A stretch of 64,000 nucleotides of DNA. It comes from Gammaproteobacteria bacterium. GTDB taxonomy: Bacteria > Pseudomonadota > Gammaproteobacteria > Nevskiales > Nevskiaceae. Location of the stretch: contig JAPLSB010000009.1 of the NCBI GenBank assembly GCA_026398875.1, positions 1 through 64,000 of the forward strand, given 5' to 3'. Positions 9,352 to 17,779 of this stretch are shown here, piece by piece; the stretch's first letter is position 1; the number at the start of each line of letters is the position of its first letter. The translations under genes were made by a program, and so were the position numbers. The notes beneath the pieces were generated by a model. It had not been told where the DNA came from. It did not search any database and was given only the letters and a program-made list of their open reading frames with translations.

Positions 9352-10098
9352 TCATGCGTGCAGTACGCGCGTTCGTGTGACCTCCAAGCAGAGCGCGGAA
9401 ACTTCGCGAAGCAGTAAGGGCTGATTCGTGCCGTAAAGCGCTCGCTGTGGTTGCAATCCTGCCTTGATGGCTGCCACCCATAGTCGTGACTCGTAGGCGA
9501 CACGGCCGAGCAACCAAACCAAACGAATCCGGAACTTTTGTTCTGCGCTGCAAGACAGGTGAAGCCCTTCTGGAAGTCGTATTCCGTCGCCCAAGTACTG
9601 CTCGACCGGGTGCTGGACTTGAGCGATCAGGTTATCTAGCTTGGCCTGGAGGAGCGATATGTCCCATCGGTGAGAGATGTCATTTCTTACTTTTCGAAGG
9701 TGGTCTGCTTCGATCAATACATCTTTGCTCATCCAACCAAATGCATGAGCCATCTGGATGCGCTGCGAAAGGCGCGACAGTGGACCAAAGCCAGACAGAA
9801 GGGCGTTCCGGCCGCCCGGCACGTCATCCGCGATTTCGGTCTTGAACATGAACTTCAATTGGTCATCCGTAAATGCACATGCGATAACGGTGAGGGTACG
9901 AACCTCTTCGGTCGCAACAAGCTGAAGAACGTCGCGCAGTGCGTCAATCGCGTCCGGGTGAGGCGGAGCCTGCTCGGCGAAGCGCTTAAGCCTGTGCTCC
10001 TCAAATGCCTTTGAGTAGTTGCGATAGACCTGCAGACCATTCTTCTCCGCGTCAGATAGGTTCATTGCAGCAATGTCTGAGTCGAAGGGGGTACTCAT
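9352..10098 (-). CDS. MltR-like cassette protein
   Basis: A 248-residue protein. The core (about residues 60-150) has AFTDDQLKFMFKTEIADD, a GFGPLSRLSQRIQMAHAFGW helix region and DHLRKVRNDISH, which resembles the MltR (mannitol repressor) superfamily with its RxxRNxxxH end. No DNA-binding domain is evident and MltR-like proteins are often of unknown role. The start at ATG 10098 is three bases from an attC box, and the stop at 9352 lies against another, which is the usual packing of an integron cassette. Its base composition is visibly richer in A+T than the flanking catabolic genes, consistent with horizontal acquisition. The MltR assignment is moderate. Confidence 0.65.
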   Translation of the reverse strand: MSTPFDSDIAAMNLSDAEKNGLQVYRNYSKAFEEHRLKRFAEQAPPHPDAIDALRDVLQLVATEEVRTLTVIACAFTDDQLKFMFKTEIADDVPGGRNALLSGFGPLSRLSQRIQMAHAFGWMSKDVLIEADHLRKVRNDISHRWDISLLQAKLDNLIAQVQHPVEQYLGDGIRLPEGLHLSCSAEQKFRIRLVWLLGRVAYESRLWVAAIKAGLQPQRALYGTNQPLLLREVSALCLEVTRTRVLHA

Positions 10099-10100
10099 GA

Positions 10101-10227
10101 GGCCTAACGTTCGAGGTGATACCGGACCGATGGCAAGGCGACTCGCCCGCTGGAAGGATGATAAACACAACCTGGAAGCCGGCGGGTTCGCTTGCCGTTG
10201 GCTCTCGCCTCGACCGAGGGGTTAGGC
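10101..10227 (-). other. integron attC site
   Basis: A 127-bp imperfect palindrome bounded by GCCTAAC (10101-10107) and GTTAGGC (10221-10227), the RYYYAAC and GTTRRRY core boxes. Inner boxes TCGAGG and CCTCGA pair, with unequal spacers (two and seven bases) as expected for extrahelical asymmetry, and the stem continues inward with matching GGCAAG/CTTGCC blocks. It sits between two genes read on the minus strand, in the correct orientation for a cassette 3' end. Confidence 0.8.
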
Positions 10228-10236
10228 CTCATTGCC

Positions 10237-10719
10237 TCAGAAGCGATTCCACGGTGTGCTTCTTTGCGGAACTTGGACCTTAGGATCGAAGTCCGTTTGG
10301 ATCAGGACGTCGCAGGTATGGCACTTGAGTCGGCGATTTCCGAGAACTTGCAGTTTCGTGTGCCCGCCATCGTCGACGCACTTTGCGCACAGGAAGTGGG
10401 ATGGTTCGGGGGACTCGTACTCCTCGCGGAGACGGTAGGCAAGTGCGCCTGTCGGAAACTTGTGAAGTTCATAGCGCTCGGCCAGCTTCCGACGCTCGTG
10501 AACAAGTTTGAGCTCCGCCTCAAGTTGCGCCACTCGGTTCAACAACTGTGAGTGCCGCTCTTGGCTTGCTAGCGCCATCGCGGTCGCTTCCATGAGCTTA
10601 GCGTTGACGTCTGAGACTGCGGCGATCAACTCGTTGTAGTTGGACAGTGAACTCGCAGCCTTAGCGAGCTCGCTGACAGTCTTAACGCTTTGGATAGCAG
10701 CTGAAATCTCGGCGTACAT
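10237..10719 (-). CDS. cassette gene: coiled-coil protein with C-terminal zinc ribbon
   Basis: A 160-residue protein, starting at ATG 10719 about 17 bases after a GTTAGGC core box. The first hundred residues are helical and heptad-like (QLLNRVAQLEAELKLVHERR), and the C-terminal part has CAKC and CHTC pairs separated by about 20 residues (LQVLGNRRLK between), a probable zinc ribbon. I recognise no named family; proteins of this build can be DNA- or phage-related cassette products, but function is unknown. The gene is A+T-richer than its surroundings. It lies directly before a complete attC site, so it is read as an integron cassette. Confidence 0.6.
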   Translation of the reverse strand: MYAEISAAIQSVKTVSELAKAASSLSNYNELIAAVSDVNAKLMEATAMALASQERHSQLLNRVAQLEAELKLVHERRKLAERYELHKFPTGALAYRLREEYESPEPSHFLCAKCVDDGGHTKLQVLGNRRLKCHTCDVLIQTDFDPKVQVPQRSTPWNRF

Positions 10720-10736
10720 AAGTTCTGGTTTGTGAG

Positions 10737-10743
10737 GCCTAAC
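10737..10743 (-). other. solitary attC/attI core box upstream of the cassette gene
   Basis: GCCTAAC on the plus strand (GTTAGGC on the minus strand) marks the recombination point at the 5' edge of the 10237-10719 cassette. No matching distal box is seen before the DUF1329 gene at 10843, so the upstream attC or attI is truncated. No integrase is present in the window. Confidence 0.55.
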
Positions 10744-10842
10744 TCGATTCAGCGTACGAGAACGCGAGATAACTTTCCATAGCCACGCTATTTGCATTCC
10801 TGCCGTATCACATTGCAACGCTGGCGCTGCGCAACCTCCTCC

Positions 10843-12225
10843 TCAAACCGCCCCCAACCTCTGCAACGCCGCCTGCGTCAAATACCGGTCATACATCTTC
10901 GGATCATTCGCCCCCGACTGATGCTGCCCCTCCACCGCCCGCACCTGCTCGATGCGCGTGACGCTGTTGGTCTGGATATCGCTGGAGGTGACATGCGCCC
11001 AGCTCCAGTACGGATGCTTGCCGTCGAGCACCTTCTTGCCGCCACCTTCGTACAGCGTGTAAGCGCCGTCGAACGAGCGATACGGCTTCATGTTGCGGTC
11101 ATAGGTGACCATGCCGACGACGACCTGGTTGCGGGCATCGAACCACACGCGCTTCTTGCCGATCGGGGCGCGCGGGAACTTGAGCGGTTCGGCTTCGACC
11201 ATGATCGCTTCCGGGATCAGTTCCACGGTGGCATCCCAAAACGTCTTGCCCTTCGGGCCGCCGTGGGTGCCGTGTTCCCAGTTGTCGTTGGCGTGGTTCC
11301 AGCTGTCTGACAGGCCGGCCAGGAACGGGCCGCGGCCGACGATCTTGTAGTTGCCCCAGGTGTGCAGCGGATCACCGGCGGCCCAGGCGTCGGACAGGAA
11401 CAGTGTCAGGCCCGGGATCAGCGGTTCGAAGCGCTGGTTGGTCGGGAACTGGCGGATGCGGCGGAACTCCGGCACGTAGCCGTACAGCTGCGGGAACGTC
11501 GAGGCGTCGTAGTCCCAGACGTTCAGGAAGCTGGTGCCGCGATACGCCTGCGGCTCCAGGAAGAACACGCTCTGGAAGCGCAGCTTGCTCTTCTGCTCGT
11601 CCCAGTACGGCTTCGGGTCCATGCTGACGCGGCCGATCGGCGACATCTCGGCCCAGCCGCCGGAGTACTTGAAGCGCTCCTGGCCGTTCTGCTCGATGGT
11701 GGTCAGCTTCAGTGCGTAGAACGAGGCGTCGTGGCGGCCCCAGCTCAGCGTTTGCGCCGCGAACAGTTCGATGCCGTTGGTGGGATTCGGGAACGGATTG
11801 CCGCCGATCCAAGGGCCGCCGGTGGTCTTATCGACGACATTGCCCTTGGCATCGAACACGCCCTTGCCACTGTTGCTGAGCGTGGCTTCGATGTACTCCC
11901 ACGGCGACAGCCGCATGATGTCGGTCGTGGTCTTGACGATCTTCAGCCGCCGGCCCTGCTTGAGGATCTGCTCGTAGCGCACCGGCTCGATCAGGTCCTT
12001 GACCAGTTCGACATTCGACGCGTCGATGAAGTCACCGGTCTTGATCCGGCCCTTGGTGTAGCCCTCGATCGACAGCAGTTCGTCCGGGTAGGCCTTGCTG
12101 ACTTCGCCGGTCTTGGCGATTGCTTCGTGCAGCGGCATCAGCACGCCGGTCGACAGCACGCCCTTGGAGGCATCGGCAAGAAACTTACGGCGGCTGTAGC
12201 CGGCGTCGTAACGGAGCAGTTTCAT
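10843..12225 (-). CDS. DUF1329 protein, Tat-exported
   Basis: A 460-residue member of DUF1329, a family with a LolA/outer-membrane-lipoprotein-sorting-like fold that commonly accompanies DUF1302 proteins and MMPL transporters. The N-terminus SRRKFLADASKG is a twin-arginine motif followed by a short hydrophobic stretch, implying export of a folded protein. Conserved blocks include AYPDELLSIEGYTKG, GGPWIGGNPFP, FRRIRQFPTNQRFEPLIPG and LFLSDAWAAGDPL. It is a paralogue of 28326-29717 with the same motifs in the same order. It follows the anti-sigma gene on the same strand, separated by about 75 bases. Binding of a hydrophobic ligand in the periplasm is an inference. Confidence 0.85.
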   Translation of the reverse strand: MKLLRYDAGYSRRKFLADASKGVLSTGVLMPLHEAIAKTGEVSKAYPDELLSIEGYTKGRIKTGDFIDASNVELVKDLIEPVRYEQILKQGRRLKIVKTTTDIMRLSPWEYIEATLSNSGKGVFDAKGNVVDKTTGGPWIGGNPFPNPTNGIELFAAQTLSWGRHDASFYALKLTTIEQNGQERFKYSGGWAEMSPIGRVSMDPKPYWDEQKSKLRFQSVFFLEPQAYRGTSFLNVWDYDASTFPQLYGYVPEFRRIRQFPTNQRFEPLIPGLTLFLSDAWAAGDPLHTWGNYKIVGRGPFLAGLSDSWNHANDNWEHGTHGGPKGKTFWDATVELIPEAIMVEAEPLKFPRAPIGKKRVWFDARNQVVVGMVTYDRNMKPYRSFDGAYTLYEGGGKKVLDGKHPYWSWAHVTSSDIQTNSVTRIEQVRAVEGQHQSGANDPKMYDRYLTQAALQRLGAV

Positions 12226-12299
12226 TTTCGGGGAATCCTGAAAAGCGAAGTGGAGACAACAACAAAGACGGTTGGCGATGCGACGAGGTGTGGTTTGGA

Positions 12300-13181
12300 T
12301 CAGATCGCCGGTGCAGCCTTGTCGACACGGTCGAGCACCGGCCGTGTCGGTTTGCCGGTCGGCGAGCCGCCCGGCGGTTCCAGCGTGATCGCGAAGACCA
12401 GCGTCCGGCTTTCGTCGAGCCCCTGCGGCACGTCCACCACCACGGTGGAGTCGCGTTCGGTGCCGAGGATCGCCAGCGGCTTCGGGGCGCCGTCGCTGCC
12501 GAGCCACCACAGCTGAACACTGGCGCGGCCGGCGGTCAGGTAATCGTCGCTGGCGGTGATCGTCAGCTTCCGGTGGTCCGGAGTCAGGCTGATCATCCAG
12601 CCCATGCTCGAACCCGGCATGCCGAGCTTGGCCAGCATCACCGGCAGCGGCCGCAGTTCGTCGCCGCGCAGTTCCGGCTCGGCCAGGCTGGCCCGCCCGG
12701 CCAGACCCGCAATCTGGGCCAGCGCCAGCACCTGGCCATGCGGGCTGTCCGGGAAGCTGAGCCGCGCCCCGGCGACCTTGATCAGACCACCGACGATCAG
12801 CAGCCCGCAGACACAGGCCGCCGCCAGGAAGCGGGCGCGGTGCAGATAGACGCTGCGCCGCGAAGCTGGCGATGGCTGCAGCATCGGCAGCGGCCGCGTG
12901 CGCCGCACGAGTCGCAACGGCATCGGTGTCGGCATGGCTGCCGGCAATGGCGGCTGGCGGACTTCGGCAAGCAGCGCCGCCCGCACCGCGGCCGGTGCGG
13001 CGACCGGGGCCAGGCCGTAGGCGACCGGCGCCAGACGGCGTTCCCACAGGCCGACGCGCTGCGCGATATCCGGACGCCGCGCGATCAGCCGTTCGAAACG
13101 ATCGCGCGCCGCGCCACGCAGCGAGCCGAGCACGTACTGTGCGGCCAGCCGGTCGATCAGCTCGGGATGGTCGTAGTTCAT
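12300..13181 (-). CDS. RskA-type anti-sigma factor
   Basis: A 293-residue membrane protein: an N-terminal cytoplasmic domain (HPELIDRLAAQYVLGSLRGAA and ARDRFERLIARRP), one transmembrane helix near residues 120-137 (FLAAACVCGLLIVGGLI) and an extracytoplasmic domain with the RskA-like GWMISLTPDHRKL and LAILGTERDS segments. It should hold the adjacent ECF sigma factor inactive at the membrane. I chose ATG 13181, preceded by GGAGG and overlapping the sigma stop (TGATG), over an upstream ATG that would add six residues. Because the sigma gene is interrupted, the anti-sigma may have no full-length partner in this strain. Confidence 0.85.
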   Translation of the reverse strand: MNYDHPELIDRLAAQYVLGSLRGAARDRFERLIARRPDIAQRVGLWERRLAPVAYGLAPVAAPAAVRAALLAEVRQPPLPAAMPTPMPLRLVRRTRPLPMLQPSPASRRSVYLHRARFLAAACVCGLLIVGGLIKVAGARLSFPDSPHGQVLALAQIAGLAGRASLAEPELRGDELRPLPVMLAKLGMPGSSMGWMISLTPDHRKLTITASDDYLTAGRASVQLWWLGSDGAPKPLAILGTERDSTVVVDVPQGLDESRTLVFAITLEPPGGSPTGKPTRPVLDRVDKAAPAI

Positions 13182-13741
13182 CGGCCTGCCTCCAGGCATT
13201 GCCGCAGGCGTACCAGCCCGCGCCGTATCCTCGCCTTGACGGTGCCCAGCGGCAATCCCAGATGGTCGGCCAGTTCCTGGTTCGAATAGCCCTCGTAGAA
13301 GCTCAGCAGCAGGCAGCTGCGCTGGGCGTCGTCCAGGGCATCGAGGCAGCGCGACAGGCGGTCGATATCGGTGAGCACGATGGCATCGAGCTCGGGCTAT
13401 CGTGGAGGTACGGCGGCGTCGCGCAGATCGGACGCATGGGTTTCCAGCCGTGCCGCATGGGTCTGCCGGCCGCGCACCAGATCGATGGCCCGGTAACGCG
13501 CGATGCCGATCAGCCAGGCGGCCGCATCGCCACGCTCGGGCGAATAGGTGCAGCTGCGTCGCCAGATGCGGATGTAGCAGTCCTGCAGCGCTTCGCTGGC
13601 CTGCTCGCGATCACGCAGCAGGCGCAGCAGCACGGCATTCAGGTACGGGCTGGTTTCGTCATACAGCGCAGTGAACGCGTCGGCATCGCCGTTGCCGATT
13701 CGCGCCAGCAGCTGGCGGATGCGGCCCTCGTCGAGCGGCAT
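13178..13741 (-). pseudogene. ECF sigma factor interrupted by an in-frame TAG codon
   Basis: Region 2 is intact (DADAFTALYDETSPYLNAVL, LQDCYIRIWRR, WLIGIARYRAIDLVRGR), and region 4 follows in the same frame (SCLLLSFYEGYSNQELADHL and GLPLGTVKARIRRGLVRLR). The two are separated by a TAG at 13399-13397 after AAVPPR. From ATG 13741 the read-through length is about 187 residues, normal for an ECF factor; a GTG at 13891 would add 50. A GTG at 13378 could restart a region-4-only product. The operon order sigma then anti-sigma is standard. Either the gene is newly inactivated, the stop is suppressed, or one base is a sequencing error. Confidence 0.8.
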
Positions 13742-13897
13742 CCGCAACGGCGTGCGCGGCTGCACGGCGCGCAGCCGCGCTTCGAGCCCGGCGATCGCGG
13801 CGCAGTCGATGTCGTGGCCCGGCACGAAGTCCGCCAGCGACTCGGCTTCGTTGTCGATTTCGCCACGACCCGATTTCACGGCGGTGGCCACGTAGGC

Positions 13898-15367
13898 TCA
13901 GCGGCTGCCGATGACCGCAGGCGCCTGCGCTGCGAACGCCTGTTCGAGCACGTAGGCATCGTCGAAATGCTGCTCGCCGACATAGCTGACCGGCAGGCGC
14001 ATGAAGTGACGCAGCACGCCCGGCTTCGGCACGCCGCTGACGGCGTGCCACTCCGGCGCCGGCGTGCGGGTGCCGGCGATCGTGCCATCGGCGCCGAACA
14101 GGTTGCGGGTGCCGCCGCCCGGCAGCGGCAGCCGGTACAGGTCCTCGAAACGGGCCAGCGTGTAGCGCTGCGCCTGCAGGCTGGCGTCGGCCGTGGTCAC
14201 GCCGCGCAGGCCACCGCTGACGCGGTCCAGGATCAGGCTTGGCTCGGCCGGCGCCAGCGGCTGCTGCGGGAAGAACGGCATCAGGCCGTCGGCGGCTTCG
14301 CGGCGGCGCAGGTCGTCGCGGATCGCGAACCAGAAGTGCTCGCGGCCGGAGCCGCGCACGCTGTCGTAGGCGATCGGCCGCAGTTCGTTGTCGAGCGTCA
14401 CGCGCCAGATCAGGCTGTCGACCGGGGCATCGCCGGGCAAGGCGTCGGCGGTGCGGAACCACAGGAAGTAGTTGACCTGGATCAGGCGCTGAGTACCGAA
14501 GCGGGTGAAGCCGATCTGGTAGTGGACGGTGTGCTGGCGGGTGTCGATGTCCAGCCGTGGCGCGCCGCTGCCGTTCGCCTGCCAGACCGGCGTGCCGAGC
14601 TGGCGCACGCCATCGCCCTGCGCCATCAGCAGCTCCGGCGCATTGACTTCGGCAATCGCTCGCCACGCCGAATCGACCAGCCCCGGAAAGCCCAGTTCGT
14701 CCGGATAGGCGTCGCTGGCCTTGGCCGGAATCAGCGACACGTCCTCGACCGGCTGCACCTGCCAGCGCAGCGGCGTGCCCGGGCCGAGCCGTTCGGCACG
14801 CGGGCTGGCGAATTCGCGGCGCACCTCGTCCTCGTGGGCGCGCAGGCTGGCGCGCTGCAGCGGCAGCAGCAGCGGATACAGGCCCAGCGCGCGGGTGCCG
14901 GCCGAATAGGCATCCGGCGGCACCATCGTGTCGTGGACCAGTTTGAAGTTGTCCGGGTCATCGAATTCCAGCGCGGCAAGGCCACGCCCGCAGTTCAGGA
15001 ACTCGCCGCGCAGGATCGCCCGCTCCTGCGAACTGAGGCCGAGGTTCTCGTACTCGAATTCGCGCGCTTCCTGATCGAACTCGCGCATCCGGCGCAGCCA
15101 GGCACCGACTTCATCAACGGTCTTGACCTCGTCGCGGAACGAGGCAAGCAGGCGGTCGCTGCGCAGGTACGGGAAACCGGGCACGCGGTAGAAGACGCCG
15201 TCGCGGACGCCGGCGGCGTCGATGCGGGCATCGATTTCCGCATAGCGGGCGCGGCAGGTCTTCAGCGCGATGAAGAAGCCGCTCGGCTCGGCGAGCTTCG
15301 GCGCGCGAGCGCAGCCGATGACCAGGCTGGCGGCGGCGGTGAACAGCAGCAGATGACGGATGCGCAT
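13898..15367 (-). CDS. predicted lipoprotein, unknown function
   Basis: A 489-residue protein with a lipoprotein signal: MRIRHLLLFTAAASLVIGC, lipobox VIGC with the acylated cysteine at residue 19. The mature part is soluble, with no membrane segment. Aromatic-rich segments such as HTVHYQIGFTRFGTQRLIQV, NYFLWFRTADALPG and REHFWFAIRDDLRRR suggest an extracytoplasmic domain, but I recognise no named family. The gene lies between the secreted protein at 15393 (25-base gap) and the sigma factor on the same strand, so it probably belongs to the same envelope-stress or envelope-transport operon. Confidence 0.7.
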   Translation of the reverse strand: MRIRHLLLFTAAASLVIGCARAPKLAEPSGFFIALKTCRARYAEIDARIDAAGVRDGVFYRVPGFPYLRSDRLLASFRDEVKTVDEVGAWLRRMREFDQEAREFEYENLGLSSQERAILRGEFLNCGRGLAALEFDDPDNFKLVHDTMVPPDAYSAGTRALGLYPLLLPLQRASLRAHEDEVRREFASPRAERLGPGTPLRWQVQPVEDVSLIPAKASDAYPDELGFPGLVDSAWRAIAEVNAPELLMAQGDGVRQLGTPVWQANGSGAPRLDIDTRQHTVHYQIGFTRFGTQRLIQVNYFLWFRTADALPGDAPVDSLIWRVTLDNELRPIAYDSVRGSGREHFWFAIRDDLRRREAADGLMPFFPQQPLAPAEPSLILDRVSGGLRGVTTADASLQAQRYTLARFEDLYRLPLPGGGTRNLFGADGTIAGTRTPAPEWHAVSGVPKPGVLRHFMRLPVSYVGEQHFDDAYVLEQAFAAQAPAVIGSR

Positions 15368-15392
15368 GGCGTTGCCTGTCGTGGCGGCGCCG

Positions 15393-16430
15393 CTAGTGAG
15401 GCGCCGACGGGGATGTGACCGGTGTCGACACCGGCGTGAACGACCATTCGACGTTGACCTTCGCAGTCCCGCTCCACAGCCCCAGCCACGTCGAATTGCC
15501 GTTCAGGGATAACGGCAGACGCAGCGTTGTGGATGCCTTGCCGCTGGCCGGCGCGTGGCGCAGCGTTTCGGTGATCCATTCGAGCGCCGCGGTCGGCATC
15601 GGCTGCGGCTCGGTGGCCCGCGAGGTGTGCTGGGATTCGGTGAACTCGGTGACGCCGACCGGCGACGGGATGTGCACGTTCTCGACCCACAGCGGCCTCG
15701 TCGTGTCTTGCGGATCGAAGACCATCGTGAAGTGGCTGCACAGCGACAGGCCGTCGCTGGCATCGCGGCTGTCGGCGTTGCGCACTTCGCGGAACGGCAC
15801 CAGACGGTCGACGGTCTTGTTCCAGCGTTCGCCGGCGATCTCCATCGTCAGCGTCACGCGTGACGAACCGGCGCAGCCCTTGTACGGCAGGTAGTGAGGA
15901 TAACGGCCGGGCTCGTCCTCGTCTTCCATCGCGTCCGGATACTGCGTGGCGGCGAGGATCGCGGCGTAGAACAGCTGCATCTCCTGGTTGCAGGCGGCAT
16001 CGCCACGGCACTTCATCTGGTCGTACTGCATGCGCTTGCCCAGCTCGGCTTCCTCGGCCGGCGTGGTCGGCAGTTTCAGCTTGCCGCCGCTGGCCTCGAT
16101 CGCTTTCTTCGCCAGCCGCGCCAGATGCACGGTCTTGGCTTCGAGTCGCGCTTCGAGATTCGGATCAAGCAGATTGCGCACCTGCGGTACACCGTCACTG
16201 CGCATCGGCACGCGCAGCTCGTAGCGCTGCCGGGTGTTGCCTTTCGACCACTGCCGGGCCGGGTACTTCGGATCGTTCTTTTCCCAGCTTTGCGTGGCGT
16301 CGACGGTCGCGACGACAGTCAGCACGCGATCCAGCGCTGCGGCCTGCGCGCCGGCGGCCAGCAGGCAGGCGCTGCCGACCAGCGCCGCCTGCAGCGAGTT
16401 GCGAAGCAATTCCGGACGAGGCAGGCGCAT
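15393..16430 (-). CDS. secreted protein, unknown function
   Basis: A 345-residue product with a Sec-type signal peptide (LLRNSLQAALVGSACLLAAG, cleavage near AQA-AALD). The mature part has four cysteines, two in CRGDAACNQ, and the segment SRVTLTMEIAGERWNKTVDR, followed by a C-terminal strand-rich region ending in KVNVEWSFTP. No enzyme motif is evident and I do not recognise the family. Its position between the FadL-like porin (19-base gap) and the lipoprotein, all on the minus strand, suggests a periplasmic partner in the same export or uptake function. Confidence 0.65.
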   Translation of the reverse strand: MRLPRPELLRNSLQAALVGSACLLAAGAQAAALDRVLTVVATVDATQSWEKNDPKYPARQWSKGNTRQRYELRVPMRSDGVPQVRNLLDPNLEARLEAKTVHLARLAKKAIEASGGKLKLPTTPAEEAELGKRMQYDQMKCRGDAACNQEMQLFYAAILAATQYPDAMEDEDEPGRYPHYLPYKGCAGSSRVTLTMEIAGERWNKTVDRLVPFREVRNADSRDASDGLSLCSHFTMVFDPQDTTRPLWVENVHIPSPVGVTEFTESQHTSRATEPQPMPTAALEWITETLRHAPASGKASTTLRLPLSLNGNSTWLGLWSGTAKVNVEWSFTPVSTPVTSPSAPH

Positions 16431-16448
16431 GTCGGTCCGGGTGTCCGT

Positions 16449-17720
16449 TCAGTCGCCGCCGAAGCGGCGGCCGTAGGAAATGCCGAGGTTCATCGGCCGG
16501 TTGGAGATCGTCGCTTCGCCGCCGCCGAAGGCATCGGGAATCGAGTTCAGGCCGCGCACGCGGCGCCGTTCGGTGATCGCGAAGAACGCCGACAGCTCGT
16601 GGACGTCGGCGACGGTCCAGGTGCCACCCAGCGTCAGATGGAACTTCGGTGTGCCCGGCGACTGCTGGTTCAGCAGGATGTTGTGCCGCGACAGCACCTG
16701 GGTCGAATAGATGAAGCCGCTGCGCATCACCAGCGACGGCAGCAGCTGATGCTCGACCCCGAGCTTGTAGACGTTCTGGTTGTTGAAGCCGAAGCCCGGG
16801 CCGTTGGTCGAACCCAGCGGCTGGCCGGCGGCAAGACGATCAATGCCGTTGCCGAAGCCGTTGCTGCGCTGATAGGCGTAGTGCTGGTACTCGAAGCCGA
16901 CGCGCCAGCCTTCGGCCGGCCGTGCCAGCAGTGCGCCGCCGAAGATCGCCGGGGTTTCGAGCTTGCCCTGATCGGGCAGCAGGCCCCGGTATTCCTCGAT
17001 GCGCAGCTGCATCGCCTGCGAGCGGTACGACAGCCCGGCATCGAGCCACGGCGTGATCTTGCCGGTCCAGCCGAACGTGACGCTCATGCCGTAGCTGACA
17101 TGCGGTCCCTGGTTCGACACCGCATCCGGCGATTCCGACACTGCCGCGAACGGCAGCAGGCCTTCGACCGACAGCCACTGGTGCTGCAGGTTCAGCGACA
17201 TCCCGATGCTGTTGTGGTCGTCAAGCGCATGGGCTGCGACCAGCGACAGGCCGCCGATCTTCAGCGAGGTCTGGCCGGAATCGGACACGCCGTTGTCGTC
17301 CGGCCCGGCGAAGCGGGCATACGGATTCTGCGGGTAGATCGGCCCGAGCCCGGCAGCGAACGCGGTGACGCCGAACGCCCAGCGCTCGCCGACCTTGACG
17401 TTCACGCCGGCCTGCGGAATCGGGTACTGGTTGCTCTTGAACTGGAACGATTCGTCCGGCCCGGCCGCGTTGCCGATGATTTCGGCACCGCCGCTGACGC
17501 GCAGCACGTCGACGCCCGCATCGAAGCGGTTGCCAACGGCAATCGCCTGCGCCGGGTTGGCACCGAGCGCCGTGCTTTCGCTGCTGCCGACATAGCTGAT
17601 GCCGCCGAAGCCCAGCGACTTGATGCCGGAGCCGTGCTCGAAGATGCCGAGCGTGGCGTGGGCATTGAACGTGGCCAGACAGCCGCCGGCGAACAGGGCC
17701 GCCGAACGAGAAAGATTCAT
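16449..17720 (-). CDS. FadL/OmpP1/TodX-type outer-membrane hydrophobic-compound porin
   Basis: A 423-residue beta-barrel protein with signal peptide (MNLSRSAALFAGGCLATFNA, HA-T cleavage). FadL-family features are the N-terminal GIFEHGSGIKSLGFGGISYV plug segment, the ALGANPAQAIAVGNRFDAGV block, alternating aromatic strands throughout and the C-terminal NLGISYGRRFGGD. The family carries fatty acids or aromatic hydrocarbons across the outer membrane through a lateral opening. The start at ATG 17720 gives a clean signal peptide. It lies with the sigma, anti-sigma and DUF1329 genes, so an uptake role for the catabolic substrate is likely but inferred. Confidence 0.82.
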   Translation of the reverse strand: MNLSRSAALFAGGCLATFNAHATLGIFEHGSGIKSLGFGGISYVGSSESTALGANPAQAIAVGNRFDAGVDVLRVSGGAEIIGNAAGPDESFQFKSNQYPIPQAGVNVKVGERWAFGVTAFAAGLGPIYPQNPYARFAGPDDNGVSDSGQTSLKIGGLSLVAAHALDDHNSIGMSLNLQHQWLSVEGLLPFAAVSESPDAVSNQGPHVSYGMSVTFGWTGKITPWLDAGLSYRSQAMQLRIEEYRGLLPDQGKLETPAIFGGALLARPAEGWRVGFEYQHYAYQRSNGFGNGIDRLAAGQPLGSTNGPGFGFNNQNVYKLGVEHQLLPSLVMRSGFIYSTQVLSRHNILLNQQSPGTPKFHLTLGGTWTVADVHELSAFFAITERRRVRGLNSIPDAFGGGEATISNRPMNLGISYGRRFGGD

Positions 17721-17779
17721 CGAGTAGGGGTTTCCATACTGATCAGACAAGGCCGGATGACGATCCGGCAGTTGCAGCT

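Noticed and set aside
13178..13891. Frameshift in the sigma factor
   Set aside because: Both parts are in the same frame; a single TAG codon separates them, so it is a nonsense codon and not a frameshift.
12872..15418. Very long plus-strand open frame (848 codons) opposite the sigma/anti-sigma/lipoprotein genes
   Set aside because: It is a GC-bias mirror of real minus-strand genes, rich in Arg/Ala/Gln, with no domain. The minus-strand genes have clear motifs.
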